Assembly (NCBI RefSeq): GCF_001687365.1
Contig: NZ_LGLV01000004.1
Location: 1 to 64,000, forward strand
Direction: 5' to 3'
Length of the DNA stretch: 64,000 nt
Origin: Pararhizobium polonicum
Lineage (GTDB): Bacteria; Pseudomonadota; Alphaproteobacteria; Rhizobiales; Rhizobiaceae
Each line of letters begins with the position of its first letter. Position 1 is the stretch's first letter. Positions 46,309 through 55,357 of this stretch are shown here, in pieces. The notes below the pieces were generated by a model. That model ran no database searches. It worked only from the letters and a program-made list of their open reading frames with translations, and had not been told where the DNA came from. The position numbers and the translations under genes are program-made.

Positions 46309-47529
46309 ATGCAATCTCAATCCAGCCCGGCCGAAAGCCTGCATCGCGACGATGCGGGAACGTACCTATCCGAGAGCCGCGATATCATCGAATGGCTGAT
46401 GACCGAGACGCGCGACGAACGTTTCATCGACCATATCTTCGTGGAGATGTGCGACAGGCTCAATGAAGCCGGTTTGCCGGTTTCGCGCGGCACGCTGCAT
46501 TTCCGCATCCTGCACCCGCAGTGGCTCGGCGCACGGATTTTGTGGCTGAAAGGCATGAAAGAAGCGGAAATCCAGACGTTCGATTATGGCGTCGAAGATA
46601 CGGCCCAGTACCGCAACAGCCCGATCAACGAACTCAACAGCGGCGCAAGCGGGATGATTCGGCAGCGCCTCGAGGCTGCCTCCGGGGATGCCCCACCCTA
46701 TCCGCTCTATGACGATCTGCGCGCCGAAGGGCATACCGACTATATCGCCTGGCAGCTGAAACATACGTTGGGCAAGCATCACATCATCACCTTTTCCAGC
46801 GACAGGCCGGGTGGTTTCAGCGATGGCGACATCGCGTTCCTGGCCGATCTTCTACCGGCCTTTGCGCTGGTCAGCGAAATCCGCCTGAAAAACCGTCTGG
46901 CCCGAACGCTCCTCGAAACCTATGTCGGGCCGCATGCCAGCGAACAGATCCTGGCAGGCGCCACGACGCGCGGCAGCGGCGTGACGGTGGGTGCTGCCAT
47001 TCTCATCTGCGATCTGCGCGACTTTACCGGCATCTCGGACATGTGGCCGCGCGACGACGTCATTGAACTGCTGAACGGCTATTTTGACGCCATGGCGGAA
47101 CCGATCGAGCGGCATGGCGGCGAGATCCTGAAATTCATGGGCGATGGGCTTCTGGCAATCTTTCCGCTGGGCAATACCAATGCCTGCCGGGATCTTCTTG
47201 CTGCCATCCGCGAAGCACAGACCGCCATGGCAGCGCTCAACGAGGAAAACCTGAAAAAAGGGCATGAGGCCCTCGGCTACGGCATCGGCGTCCATGTGGG
47301 CGATGTCATGTATGGCAATATCGGCTCCCGCAGCCGGCTCGACTTCACCGTCATCGGTCCGACCGTCAACATTGCCTCGCGGCTTGAAAGCCTGACCAAG
47401 GAGATCGGACGCCCGGTGCTGCTGTCGCGCGCGTTCGTCGAAATGGCCGGATGCGAGACAAAGCTGGAAAATCTCGGATCCCACCTGTTGAGGGGGCTCA
47501 GCGAGCCAATCGACGTCTTTGCCTTTTGA
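46309..47529 (+). CDS. class III adenylate/guanylate cyclase
   Basis: This 406-residue protein has an N-terminal region (about 1-195) without a family I can name and a C-terminal class III cyclase domain. Metal ligands fit Asp235 (ILICDLRDFT) and Asp279 (KFMGDGLLAIF). Lys275 and Asp345 (LDFTVIG) fit adenine-selective enzymes, and Asn354/Arg358 (PTVNIASRLE) complete the active site. It would make cAMP from ATP. The protein has no membrane segment. It converges with exoQ, the stops being 13 bases apart. Rhizobial genomes carry many such cyclases, mostly with unknown signals. Confidence 0.92.
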   Translation: MQSQSSPAESLHRDDAGTYLSESRDIIEWLMTETRDERFIDHIFVEMCDRLNEAGLPVSRGTLHFRILHPQWLGARILWLKGMKEAEIQTFDYGVEDTAQYRNSPINELNSGASGMIRQRLEAASGDAPPYPLYDDLRAEGHTDYIAWQLKHTLGKHHIITFSSDRPGGFSDGDIAFLADLLPAFALVSEIRLKNRLARTLLETYVGPHASEQILAGATTRGSGVTVGAAILICDLRDFTGISDMWPRDDVIELLNGYFDAMAEPIERHGGEILKFMGDGLLAIFPLGNTNACRDLLAAIREAQTAMAALNEENLKKGHEALGYGIGVHVGDVMYGNIGSRSRLDFTVIGPTVNIASRLESLTKEIGRPVLLSRAFVEMAGCETKLENLGSHLLRGLSEPIDVFAF

Positions 47530-47542
47530 GGACGTGTATCGC

Positions 47543-48847
47543 CTACCTGTTCGGGAAGGCGGGCCCTGCCCCAAGCGGAGGAACCATGGACCGCATCGTT
47601 TCACCGCTCGGACTCATTGCCTGAAACGGGGCTCCCTGTGACGCAGGCATGGTCAGCTTCCCGGCTGCGATATAAAGCAGGAACGAGCCGATCTGATAGG
47701 GGAAGATGACGTCGATTTCAGCAAACGCGCGAACGAACAACAAAGCGGACATGCCAAACAGAACAAGAGGATCGGAACCCTCTATCTGGGTTAGCACTCT
47801 CTTCAGATGACCGAACAGACCGGCAAGCAGAAGGCCGGTCAATAGAAACAGGCCGACCCCGCCGGTTTCCACCATCGTTTCGATGAACGTGTTGTGGAAA
47901 TGAAAGCCGCTGCGCGAGGCGATATAGAACTCCGTCCACAGCCGTTCCGGCTCGGAAAAACCCTGTACCCAGTAGGCCTGATAACCGACACCGATCACCG
48001 GTGACGCCATCGCAGCCTCGATCCCCTGCTGCCAGAGATAGGTTCGCCCGGTGAGTGTCGAATCCTTGCCGAAAACGCCCAGAACGCTATCGATCGCGCC
48101 ACCGTAGACGCCTCCGATCACAGCCAGGACGCCGAAGACCGCAGCGGCAATGAACAGCAATTTGCGGTTTCGTGGCGGAAGCAGGGAAAATACCCGCAGG
48201 CCGATACACAGGCCGACGACGGCCGCGGTGGTCAAGACAGAGGTGGCGGACTGGGAGGCAAACAGGCAATAGGCCGCCAGCAGCCCGGCCACGCCGCAGA
48301 TGCCCAGCCAGATACCGCGCTCCCCGAGCAGGAAAACCGCCGAAAAACTGAAGAAGATGGCCAGCGAAGCATAAAAGCCGAGCTGGTTCTTGGAGGCAAA
48401 GGCGCCGACGAAGCTGACGGTCCCATCCAGCGGATCGAAGTGATAGACCCCGAACAGCAATGAATAGACCAGCACAACGGCTGCCCCCGCGACAGAGCCG
48501 AGCGCCAGGATTCGGGTATCCAGCGTCCGCATGGCGATCAGCGCGCAGATGACATGGGTGAGATACTGGACGCCGGCGCGCGCCGTGGTGCCCGGCGCAG
48601 CCGACCAGAACACGGAAAGGCAGGCGAAGATCACAAAGGCGAAGATCCAGATATATTTGACGTAATTGCCCAGCACCCGCCGGTAGTCGATCAGGACCAG
48701 CGGCAGCCAGACCGCATAATAAAGCAGGATCGAGACCTGACCGAAACGTCCGGAATAGGCGAAGACGAAGTAGGAAACCGCCAGGGCGAAAATCCCATAG
48801 ACGAGGTTTTCGCCCGGCGTTACCAGACTGGCCTTTGCGATCTTCAT
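47543..48847 (-). CDS. exoQ: succinoglycan polymerisation protein ExoQ
   Basis: This is a polytopic membrane protein (434 residues, about ten membrane segments) of the O-antigen ligase/polymerase type. The Wzy-like large loop with GVGYQAYWVQGF and the adjacent HNTFIETMVETGGVGLFLL motif are present. By position after exoF and exoY it corresponds to ExoQ, needed for high-molecular-weight succinoglycan. It starts ten bases after exoF. In S. meliloti exoZ and exoB follow exoQ; here a cyclase gene is found instead. Confidence 0.93.
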   Translation of the reverse strand: MKIAKASLVTPGENLVYGIFALAVSYFVFAYSGRFGQVSILLYYAVWLPLVLIDYRRVLGNYVKYIWIFAFVIFACLSVFWSAAPGTTARAGVQYLTHVICALIAMRTLDTRILALGSVAGAAVVLVYSLLFGVYHFDPLDGTVSFVGAFASKNQLGFYASLAIFFSFSAVFLLGERGIWLGICGVAGLLAAYCLFASQSATSVLTTAAVVGLCIGLRVFSLLPPRNRKLLFIAAAVFGVLAVIGGVYGGAIDSVLGVFGKDSTLTGRTYLWQQGIEAAMASPVIGVGYQAYWVQGFSEPERLWTEFYIASRSGFHFHNTFIETMVETGGVGLFLLTGLLLAGLFGHLKRVLTQIEGSDPLVLFGMSALLFVRAFAEIDVIFPYQIGSFLLYIAAGKLTMPASQGAPFQAMSPSGETMRSMVPPLGAGPAFPNR

Positions 48848-48857
48848 ACCGACCGCC

Positions 48858-50132
48858 TTACTGCGTATTGAGCGTGGGTTCGACCTTCACGACATCGCCC
48901 GGCTGCACAGGTGTCCCCTCGTCCGCGGCGATTGTCGTCGATTTCCCGTCTTTCTGACGAATGATCGAATAGCTGATCTCCGCCGCAACGCCGGCCTTCG
49001 GCGTGCGTGACGCGTCTGCCGATTGAAACAGCGCTTCCGTCATCAGGTCGCGGCTGGTGACCAGCTTCAGGGAAAGCGTATCCAGCTCGGCTTCGGTATT
49101 CTGCAGCTCCTGGGCAAGCTGGGCATCCCAATCGTTGCGCAGGTTGGTCTCATCCTGGCTCGCCTTGCTGACGTCCTGTTTGGCCTTGAGCGAGGCGGTG
49201 TCGATGTCGAGCAGTGCCGCCTGCAGATCGGCGACCCGCTGTTCGGTGGAGAGCTTGCGGGCGCTGAGAGCCAGGCCCTTTTCCGCCAGCACGTCGACGC
49301 GCTCCTTGTCTTCCATCACCAGCGCCAGCTGCCGGTTCTGCGTCACAGATTTCTTGCCGAGTGAATCGATTTCGCTCTGCAGGAGTGCCTTCAGCTCCGC
49401 AAGCGCTGTCAGCTGGAGCTTCAGCCGCTTGTCACGGGAGACCATCAGCGCTTTCTCGCTTTCGAGGAGGCCGGCGGCATCCGCAACGCCTTTCAATTCG
49501 GCAGGAACGGCAATGTCGGTTTTCTCGGCAATTTCCGCCTGCAGCCGCGCGCGCCGGACGAGCAGCCGGTTTCTTTCGGCGATCTGCACGGAGGAATCCC
49601 CCTGCGCATTGATGAAATCGCGGGCAAAGCGCTGACCGTTTTCGGCCCGTCGCAGACCGCCACCCAGGCTGACGGCTTTCAGAACCGTCATGTCGGGCGC
49701 GAAAGGATATTCGCCGGGCGTCTGAACGTCACCGGCCAGATAGATCGGCCGGTACTGGGCAAGCTCGACGGACGCAGACGGGCGATCGGGCAAACCGAAC
49801 AGCTTTTGGAGCTGCAGTCCAACTTCATCGGCGATCTCGGATGTCGTTTTTCCGGACGCCGGTACGGTGCCGAGAAACGGCAGGGAAATGCCGCCGGATG
49901 CGCCGACCGTATAATCACCGCTGATGGCAGACCAATCCCTGACGGACCCCTCGGCGGTCTGCCATTCCGCGACGCGGATTCTCAATTTGTCCATGGCGCC
50001 GAGCGTATAATCAGCAGCGAAAGCCGCGTGAATGCCCGAGACGCTGATGGCGATGGCCAGTGCGGAAAGACGCGCTGCACCCCAGGCTTTGCTGCCAAGG
50101 GCGGGAAGTCCCGTGTAAAGACTTCTTTTCAT
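48858..50132 (-). CDS. exoF: exopolysaccharide production/export protein ExoF
   Basis: This is ExoF (424 residues), a periplasmic/outer-membrane polysaccharide export protein of the Wza type. After a signal region comes the polysaccharide export domain (DYTLGAMDKLRIRVAEWQTA, GGISLPFLGTVPASGKTTSE) and a SLBB-like part (YRPIYLAGDVQTPGEYPFAP), followed by a long coiled coil at about residues 180-345. ExoF acts early in succinoglycan synthesis with ExoY. It is in the exoY-exoF-exoQ run. Confidence 0.94.
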   Translation of the reverse strand: MKRSLYTGLPALGSKAWGAARLSALAIAISVSGIHAAFAADYTLGAMDKLRIRVAEWQTAEGSVRDWSAISGDYTVGASGGISLPFLGTVPASGKTTSEIADEVGLQLQKLFGLPDRPSASVELAQYRPIYLAGDVQTPGEYPFAPDMTVLKAVSLGGGLRRAENGQRFARDFINAQGDSSVQIAERNRLLVRRARLQAEIAEKTDIAVPAELKGVADAAGLLESEKALMVSRDKRLKLQLTALAELKALLQSEIDSLGKKSVTQNRQLALVMEDKERVDVLAEKGLALSARKLSTEQRVADLQAALLDIDTASLKAKQDVSKASQDETNLRNDWDAQLAQELQNTEAELDTLSLKLVTSRDLMTEALFQSADASRTPKAGVAAEISYSIIRQKDGKSTTIAADEGTPVQPGDVVKVEPTLNTQ

Positions 50133-50207
50133 GAAAATTCCTCACTTAACAACAAAGCCGATCCCGGCGTTATGACGGAAGCGGCATATTCGAGCTGGAG
50201 ACTGTGA

Positions 50208-50888
50208 TCAGTAACTGCCCCGGGACAGGCAGACAGCAGGAATTGTCTTGGCAACGATGACCACATCGTTGATGAGCGACCAGTTGGTCACGTAATGCGT
50301 ATCGAAGGCGATACGCGCGGCGTAGGAAACATCGTTGCGGCCACTGACCTGCCACAGCCCGGTCAGGCCGGGGCGCGACTGCAGGTAAAAGATCGCCGAA
50401 TGTTCATACAGTTCGAGTTCGTCTTCCACGACGGGACGCGGACCGACGACACTCATTTCACCACGGATGATGTTGATGAGCTGTGGCAGTTCATCCAGGC
50501 TCAGTTTGCGCAGAACGCTTCCAACGACCGTGACGCGCGGATCGTCCTGCAACTTGCGGTTCGCCTGCCATTCCTCGTATGCCTTGGGGTTCTTCTGCAG
50601 ATGATCCTGCAGGATCCTGTCGGCGTCCGGCGCCATCGTCCGGAACTTGAGGCAATGGAAGAAGCGGCCATTATGGCCGACGCGACGATGTCCATAAAAC
50701 ACCTTGCCGCCATCGGAAAACTTCACCAGCGCCATCAGAAGCAGAAAGAGCGGGCTGAAGACGATGAGTGCCAATGACGCGGCCAGGATGTCAAAACCCC
50801 TTTTGGATATTCCCCCTATCGGCCGGTGTCCCCCGGATTCGATGGTCGTAAAATACGGCGAGCTTGCCGATCGAGTCGCAGACTTCAT
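50208..50888 (-). CDS. exoY: galactosyl-1-phosphate transferase ExoY
   Basis: This is ExoY (226 residues), the priming sugar transferase that puts galactose 1-phosphate on the lipid carrier to begin the succinoglycan repeat. It has an N-terminal membrane helix (about 34-56), then the bacterial sugar transferase domain with KFRTMAPDADRIL, LRKLSLDELPQLINIIRGEM and GPRPVVEDELELYEHSA, and LQSRPGLTGLWQVSGRNDVS. The ATG at 50888 has GGAG eight bases upstream and begins MKSATRSASSP as in S. meliloti; an ATG 15 bases earlier lacks a site. ExoX, encoded divergently, limits its activity. Confidence 0.95.
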   Translation of the reverse strand: MKSATRSASSPYFTTIESGGHRPIGGISKRGFDILAASLALIVFSPLFLLLMALVKFSDGGKVFYGHRRVGHNGRFFHCLKFRTMAPDADRILQDHLQKNPKAYEEWQANRKLQDDPRVTVVGSVLRKLSLDELPQLINIIRGEMSVVGPRPVVEDELELYEHSAIFYLQSRPGLTGLWQVSGRNDVSYAARIAFDTHYVTNWSLINDVVIVAKTIPAVCLSRGSY

Positions 50889-51724
50889 GGGAGATAACTC
50901 CATTTGGGTTGGCGATTGGTCGGGTCCCCTGAGGGCACATGGGTATCAATTGCATGTGAGAGTTTAGAGGGTGATTTTGATTTTTAAAGGCAAGTTATAG
51001 CCCCTCCCCTCGGCATAAGGGGGTTTGCGGCCAAGCTGAAAATCGGAAACATAATTATTAATTAAGGATACGGTCGAAGGCCGGGATATTATCAAAATGC
51101 AAATCGGAGATATCCTGATTTCACCTAGATTCAGGATGGCCAACCGTAGATATAATCGTTTTTTAAATCGGATTAGGTCGGATTGTATATTTAACACCTC
51201 TTATAATCGCAGATTAATACATAAGATGCTTTTACAGCGGTGAAAGTTTTGCACCGCACCATTTTTTCGCACTGCACATTTTTTTATTAATAACCGCTAA
51301 TTTTGTAACAAAAGTTGATCTTAAATACGCGTTTGTTGCGACCTGAGGATTAGAACAACCGAAAATATACGCGCAAGTTGCGCGCTATAAGGCGATGCAC
51401 CTGCGGAATGTGGCCGAATCCGAGGCGTCATTGTGCGCTGCACGCGTCTCCCAATTCGACATGGCGTGACACTCCTGAAACGCGGCGGCAACGGTGTCGT
51501 GACGACCGCACCAAAAATGTTGCCGATTGTCGCGCAATCGATAGATGAATTTAAATGTGGGCTAAGAATTCATGCGGTAAACGACTTCATCATAATGGAA
51601 CATTCCCGCTGCAACGCAGGTTGAAACCACAAAGCATGTTCGATATGTTAATAATAGCCTAAGAGGAGAAGGTGGCTTTTTCCATGTTGTCTGCAAATCA
51701 AGACATAGCCTTGAGGGCGTTCTG
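50889..51724. promoter_or_regulatory. long AT-rich exoY-exoX divergent control region
   Basis: About 836 bases separate exoY from exoX with no accepted gene. The region is AT-rich and contains several dyads: CCCCT/AGGGG (51006-51022), ATCCTGA (51112-51118) with TCAGGAT (51131-51137), GCGGTG/CACCGC (51237-51257) followed a few bases later by a T run, and the tight palindrome CGCGCAA G TTGCGCG (51370-51384). In rhizobia such exoX/exoY regions are targets of MucR-type and other regulators. I cannot assign individual sites. Confidence 0.55.
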
Positions 51725-52012
51725 ATGTTTGCTCCGCGTGTTTTCATCAGCATGATCGGGGCGCTGGGCGTCTTTGCCGTCGCGACCTTCTTCCTGACTG
51801 GCTCGGCCTGGACGACAGCCTGGCAGACACTGGTCTGCGCCGTACTCGTGCAGGCAGGATACTTCATTGCTGTTCTGGTGCTGGTGGCGCGAGAAGGCAG
51901 GAGCCGCCGCAGCGTGGCGCAGGGCCAGCCTGTGGTGAGCGCATCGGCCGGTGACGACAAGGAGCCGAAAGCCCTCCATGTCCCGAATAATCCCGGCCAC
52001 TTCAATTCCTGA
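51725..52012 (+). CDS. exoX: exopolysaccharide production repressor ExoX
   Basis: This is a 95-residue inner-membrane protein with two membrane helices (MFAPRVFISMIGALGVFAVA and WQTLVCAVLVQAGYFIAVLV) and a hydrophilic cytoplasmic tail. It fits ExoX, a small protein that represses succinoglycan production after transcription by acting on ExoY. A GAGGG site lies seven bases before the ATG. It is divergent from exoY as in Sinorhizobium meliloti. Confidence 0.9.
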   Translation: MFAPRVFISMIGALGVFAVATFFLTGSAWTTAWQTLVCAVLVQAGYFIAVLVLVAREGRSRRSVAQGQPVVSASAGDDKEPKALHVPNNPGHFNS

Positions 52013-52174
52013 ACACGCGGCCATGCTGGTCCCGCGCGCCTGATTTTCGCCGATCTGTTTTGCCTTCATCATCGCACCCGGTCGGCGGCAATTCCTCGCA
52101 TGTGCAATATCGCGCCTTGCCGCCCGTCCAAAGCCGACCTAGGTTCGGCACGACAGCGATAGAGGAATGCGATC

Positions 52175-53188
52175 ATGAGACCGAATGCTGACGTCTGCGT
52201 CATCATCGCCGCGAAAAATGCGGCCGAGACGATTGGCCGTGCCATCACATCAGCGCTGCAAGAGCCTGAAACAGCCGAGGTCGTCGTCGTTGACGACGGA
52301 TCGAGCGACGGCACCGCGGAGGTTTCGCGCCAGGTGGATGACGGCACCGGCCGGCTGACCGTCGTCAGCTTCGAGATCAACAAGGGGCCGGCCGCAGCCC
52401 GAAATCACGCCATCTCCATATCGAAGGCACCGGTGCTGGCGATCCTCGATGCCGACGATTTCTTTTTTCCGGGCCGGCTGGGCAATCTCCTGTCGCAGAC
52501 GGAGTGGGATTTCATCGCCGACAACATCGCCTTCGTCGATGAGCAAAAGGCATCGGCTGCGCATCTTGCCCTTGAAGCCTTTCCGGCCGCGCCGCGCATT
52601 CTCGACCTCAGCGAATTCATCGAGGGCAATATCTCCAAGCGCGGCGTCCGGCGCGGGGAGATCGGATTTCTGAAACCGCTGATGCGGCGTGCTTTTCTGG
52701 ATGCACATCAGCTTCGCTATCAGGAAAGCCTGCGTCTGGGAGAGGATTACGACCTCTATGCCCGCGCGCTGACCAAGGGCGCGCGCTACAAGATCATCCA
52801 CAGCTGCGGTTATGGCGCCGTCGTTCGCGGCGATTCGCTGAGCAGCAGCCACCGCACGATCGATCTCAAGCGGCTTTACGAAGCCGACCGGGCCATTCTG
52901 ACGCAGACGGACCTTGCGCCCCAGGCAAGAGCGCTGATCGCCCGGCATGAGCGCCATATTCGCGGACGCTACGAGCTTCGGGAATTCCTCGACGTCAAGA
53001 ATCAATCCGGCGCAAAGGCCGCCTTGTTGCATGCGCTTGGCAGGCCCACCGCGATCCCCGCGATCGCCTGCGGGATCTTCTCCGACAAGACAGAGCGCTT
53101 TCGCCGTCAGTCGGGTGCGGCACCGGTGGCTCTGGGTGGATCGGGAGGCTTGCGTTATCTCCTGCAGCCGCCGTCGCCTGCCGTGTGA
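52175..53188 (+). CDS. exoU: succinoglycan glycosyltransferase ExoU
   Basis: This is a family 2 glycosyltransferase (337 residues). The GT-A core has VCVIIAAKNAAETIGRAITS, VVVVDDGSSDGTAEV and the DxD-type DADDFFFP, with LRLGEDYDLYARAL later. In S. meliloti ExoU adds a side-chain glucose (the sixth) to the repeat. AGAGGAATG precedes the start. It converges with exoV. Confidence 0.9.
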   Translation: MRPNADVCVIIAAKNAAETIGRAITSALQEPETAEVVVVDDGSSDGTAEVSRQVDDGTGRLTVVSFEINKGPAAARNHAISISKAPVLAILDADDFFFPGRLGNLLSQTEWDFIADNIAFVDEQKASAAHLALEAFPAAPRILDLSEFIEGNISKRGVRRGEIGFLKPLMRRAFLDAHQLRYQESLRLGEDYDLYARALTKGARYKIIHSCGYGAVVRGDSLSSSHRTIDLKRLYEADRAILTQTDLAPQARALIARHERHIRGRYELREFLDVKNQSGAKAALLHALGRPTAIPAIACGIFSDKTERFRRQSGAAPVALGGSGGLRYLLQPPSPAV

Positions 53189-53221
53189 GACAGTTGACGG
53201 ACGGCAAGGATTGATAGAGAC

Positions 53222-54172
53222 CTAGAAATAGTCGCGCCGCACCCCGGCGATAACCTCGAGAAAGCGCTCTTTCCGTTCGGCCAGAACGTGATCGGCGCTC
53301 AGCTGCGGGGCAGCTCGCGCCGCCTGCCAGAGAGACAGGGTCGAGGGTGCCGCCAGCAGCTGCTTGGCGGCGACCCGCAATGAGGTCTGTTTGGGCGCAC
53401 GCGCGGCAACCATCACGCTTTCGTCGATCTGCCGCTTGTTCGGATCTTCCAGAGCCGGCTGGTGCGCATCAAAATCGACACCCCAGAAACGGGCGCCCTT
53501 GATGATGGCTTCCGCCCGGCTCGAGACAGGAACATGGCGCGGACGATAGGTGACGCCGACGGTCTGGGCCCAATCGTTCCACTTGAAGCTGTTGATGCTG
53601 CTGGAGGTGGTCACCGCCACCCACGGCACGCGGAAAGCGTCCGCCAGGATCGCACCATGCATCGATTCCGCGACGATCATCTCCGACTGGGCGATCTCGC
53701 GAATGACATCCTTGGCGTCGCCCCGCGGATCGATGTAATGCAGGCCGACCGTTTGGCAGATCACCGGCCACATGCCGGCAATGGCCGATTCCCAATGGGG
53801 AACGAAGCTCTTCTTGTGCTTCTTCGGCAGGCCCTTGAACTCGGGCATTTCGGCGACCATCACGGCCGGATCGATGATGCCGAGCTTGGGATCGACACCG
53901 ACCTTCTGCGCCGTCAACGGGCCGCGAACGCAGCGGACATCCCATTCCTGGCTGTCGCGCATATCCGGCAGAGAACCGTAGCCGAAGCCGCTGCCGAGCA
54001 CCAGCTTGTGCCGTCCCTCCGGCAAAAGCGCACGGTTGAGCACCGTACCGACCCCGACAAGAAGCGTGTCCGGGCGAACGTCTCTAAATCCCGGAATGAG
54101 AAAATCCCATAGCCACAGATTGAGATCGTCGCCGAAGTTTCCGTGCTCGGATTCCCAGTAGTAAGGGTCCAT
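53222..54172 (-). CDS. exoV: succinoglycan pyruvyl transferase ExoV
   Basis: This is ExoV (316 residues), a polysaccharide pyruvyl transferase that adds the ketal pyruvate to the terminal glucose. The family features HGNFGDDLNLWLWDFLIPG, RCVRGPLTAQ and VAESMHGAILADAFRVPW are present. The ATG at 54172 has an excellent AGGAGACGG site; a 19-codon extension was rejected. It is downstream of exoW on the same strand. Confidence 0.92.
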   Translation of the reverse strand: MDPYYWESEHGNFGDDLNLWLWDFLIPGFRDVRPDTLLVGVGTVLNRALLPEGRHKLVLGSGFGYGSLPDMRDSQEWDVRCVRGPLTAQKVGVDPKLGIIDPAVMVAEMPEFKGLPKKHKKSFVPHWESAIAGMWPVICQTVGLHYIDPRGDAKDVIREIAQSEMIVAESMHGAILADAFRVPWVAVTTSSSINSFKWNDWAQTVGVTYRPRHVPVSSRAEAIIKGARFWGVDFDAHQPALEDPNKRQIDESVMVAARAPKQTSLRVAAKQLLAAPSTLSLWQAARAAPQLSADHVLAERKERFLEVIAGVRRDYF

Positions 54173-54276
54173 GACCGTCTCCTGTATGCGTTGCGCAAGG
54201 AACTGCAAGGCCGTGACATGCAATGGCAATCACGGGCGTCAATGGGTGCAGCAAAAAAATGCTGCACCTGCGAAGG

Positions 54277-55236
54277 CTAGCGTGATAGTTTGCCGACCGC
54301 AAGCTGGAGCGCACTCTGCAACAGCTTGGGATCGCGCCAGATCCATCGGGCAAGCAGATTGAACTGCGGCATTTTCCGCCGTTTGATCAGCCGGGCCTGG
54401 CTCCACAGAGCCTGCCGCCGGGCGGTATGCTTGTAGGAATGGATCGAGGCGATTTCCGCCGGCTTGCGTGAAAAGCGCCCTTCCAGGGTGTCGAGGGCAA
54501 CCCAGGTGTTGAACTGCTGCGACAGAAACTGCGGAGAATCGCTATCGATGCTGTGGAAGATATTGACGCCCTCGCCGCGCACCGCGCCCGGCTCGTTGCA
54601 CAGGATGATGCGGCCGGCCGCAATGGCGCAATCGCAGAAGAAAAGCACGTCCTCCGCCGCCAGCCGAAGCTCGGCCTCGAAACGCACGGTCTCGAACAGC
54701 TTGCGTCCGATCACCATGCAGGACAGGTGCAGGAAGCTCCAGTTGCGCAGCATGACCTGCGAGAATTCCGGCACTTCCAGCACCAGCGGCTTTTCGGAAA
54801 GCCGCGTGACCTTCTCGGTTTTTTCCAGCTCGGCCATGTCGAAATGATAGTAGAAGGCATCGCCGCCGGTGATCGATGCCCAATAGCAATCGGCCCCGAA
54901 GCGGGTCATCGTCTCCTGCGCGTGCTGCAGGTGATCGCTCGTCCACAGATCGTCGGAATCGAGAAAGGCGACAAAATCGGTTGTCGCCGGAACATTGTTG
55001 AGACCGGTGTTGCGCGCGCCGCCGGGACCGGCATTGGGTTGCTTGATGACATTGATGCGCGCCCGCTGCTCTTGCGGCAGACGGTCAAGATCGCCTTCGA
55101 TCGGAAAAGGAGATTGATCATCGACGATGATGATATCGAAACTCTGATAGGTCTGCGCGAAGACGGACTCCAAGGCCCGCTGCAGAATTCCAGCCTGTTT
55201 CTGATAGTACGGAATAATAACTGTAAACTTCGCCAT
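54277..55236 (-). CDS. exoW: succinoglycan glycosyltransferase ExoW
   Basis: This is a family 2 glycosyltransferase (319 residues) with FTVIIPYYQKQAGILQRALE, IIIVDDQSPFP, ALESVFAQTYQSFD and the DxD-type LDSDDLWTSDHL. In S. meliloti ExoW adds the seventh sugar, a glucose. It is the first gene of exoW-exoV and divergent from exoT. AGGGGCGAAAAG serves as ribosome-binding site. Confidence 0.92.
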   Translation of the reverse strand: MAKFTVIIPYYQKQAGILQRALESVFAQTYQSFDIIIVDDQSPFPIEGDLDRLPQEQRARINVIKQPNAGPGGARNTGLNNVPATTDFVAFLDSDDLWTSDHLQHAQETMTRFGADCYWASITGGDAFYYHFDMAELEKTEKVTRLSEKPLVLEVPEFSQVMLRNWSFLHLSCMVIGRKLFETVRFEAELRLAAEDVLFFCDCAIAAGRIILCNEPGAVRGEGVNIFHSIDSDSPQFLSQQFNTWVALDTLEGRFSRKPAEIASIHSYKHTARRQALWSQARLIKRRKMPQFNLLARWIWRDPKLLQSALQLAVGKLSR

Positions 55237-55357
55237 CTTTTCGCCCCTGCGGTTTTCCTAGAAGGTGCTTCCTGGTTCCTCCCATCAGGTTGCGGCTGCG
55301 TGTCTAGCGCTTCTCCTCTGTCCTTGATCCTCCCCATCGCCACACAGGATTTACGCC

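Noticed and set aside
51433-51624. 63-codon ORF between exoY and exoX
   Set aside because: No ribosome-binding site or hydrophobic/conserved pattern; composition like the non-coding surroundings.
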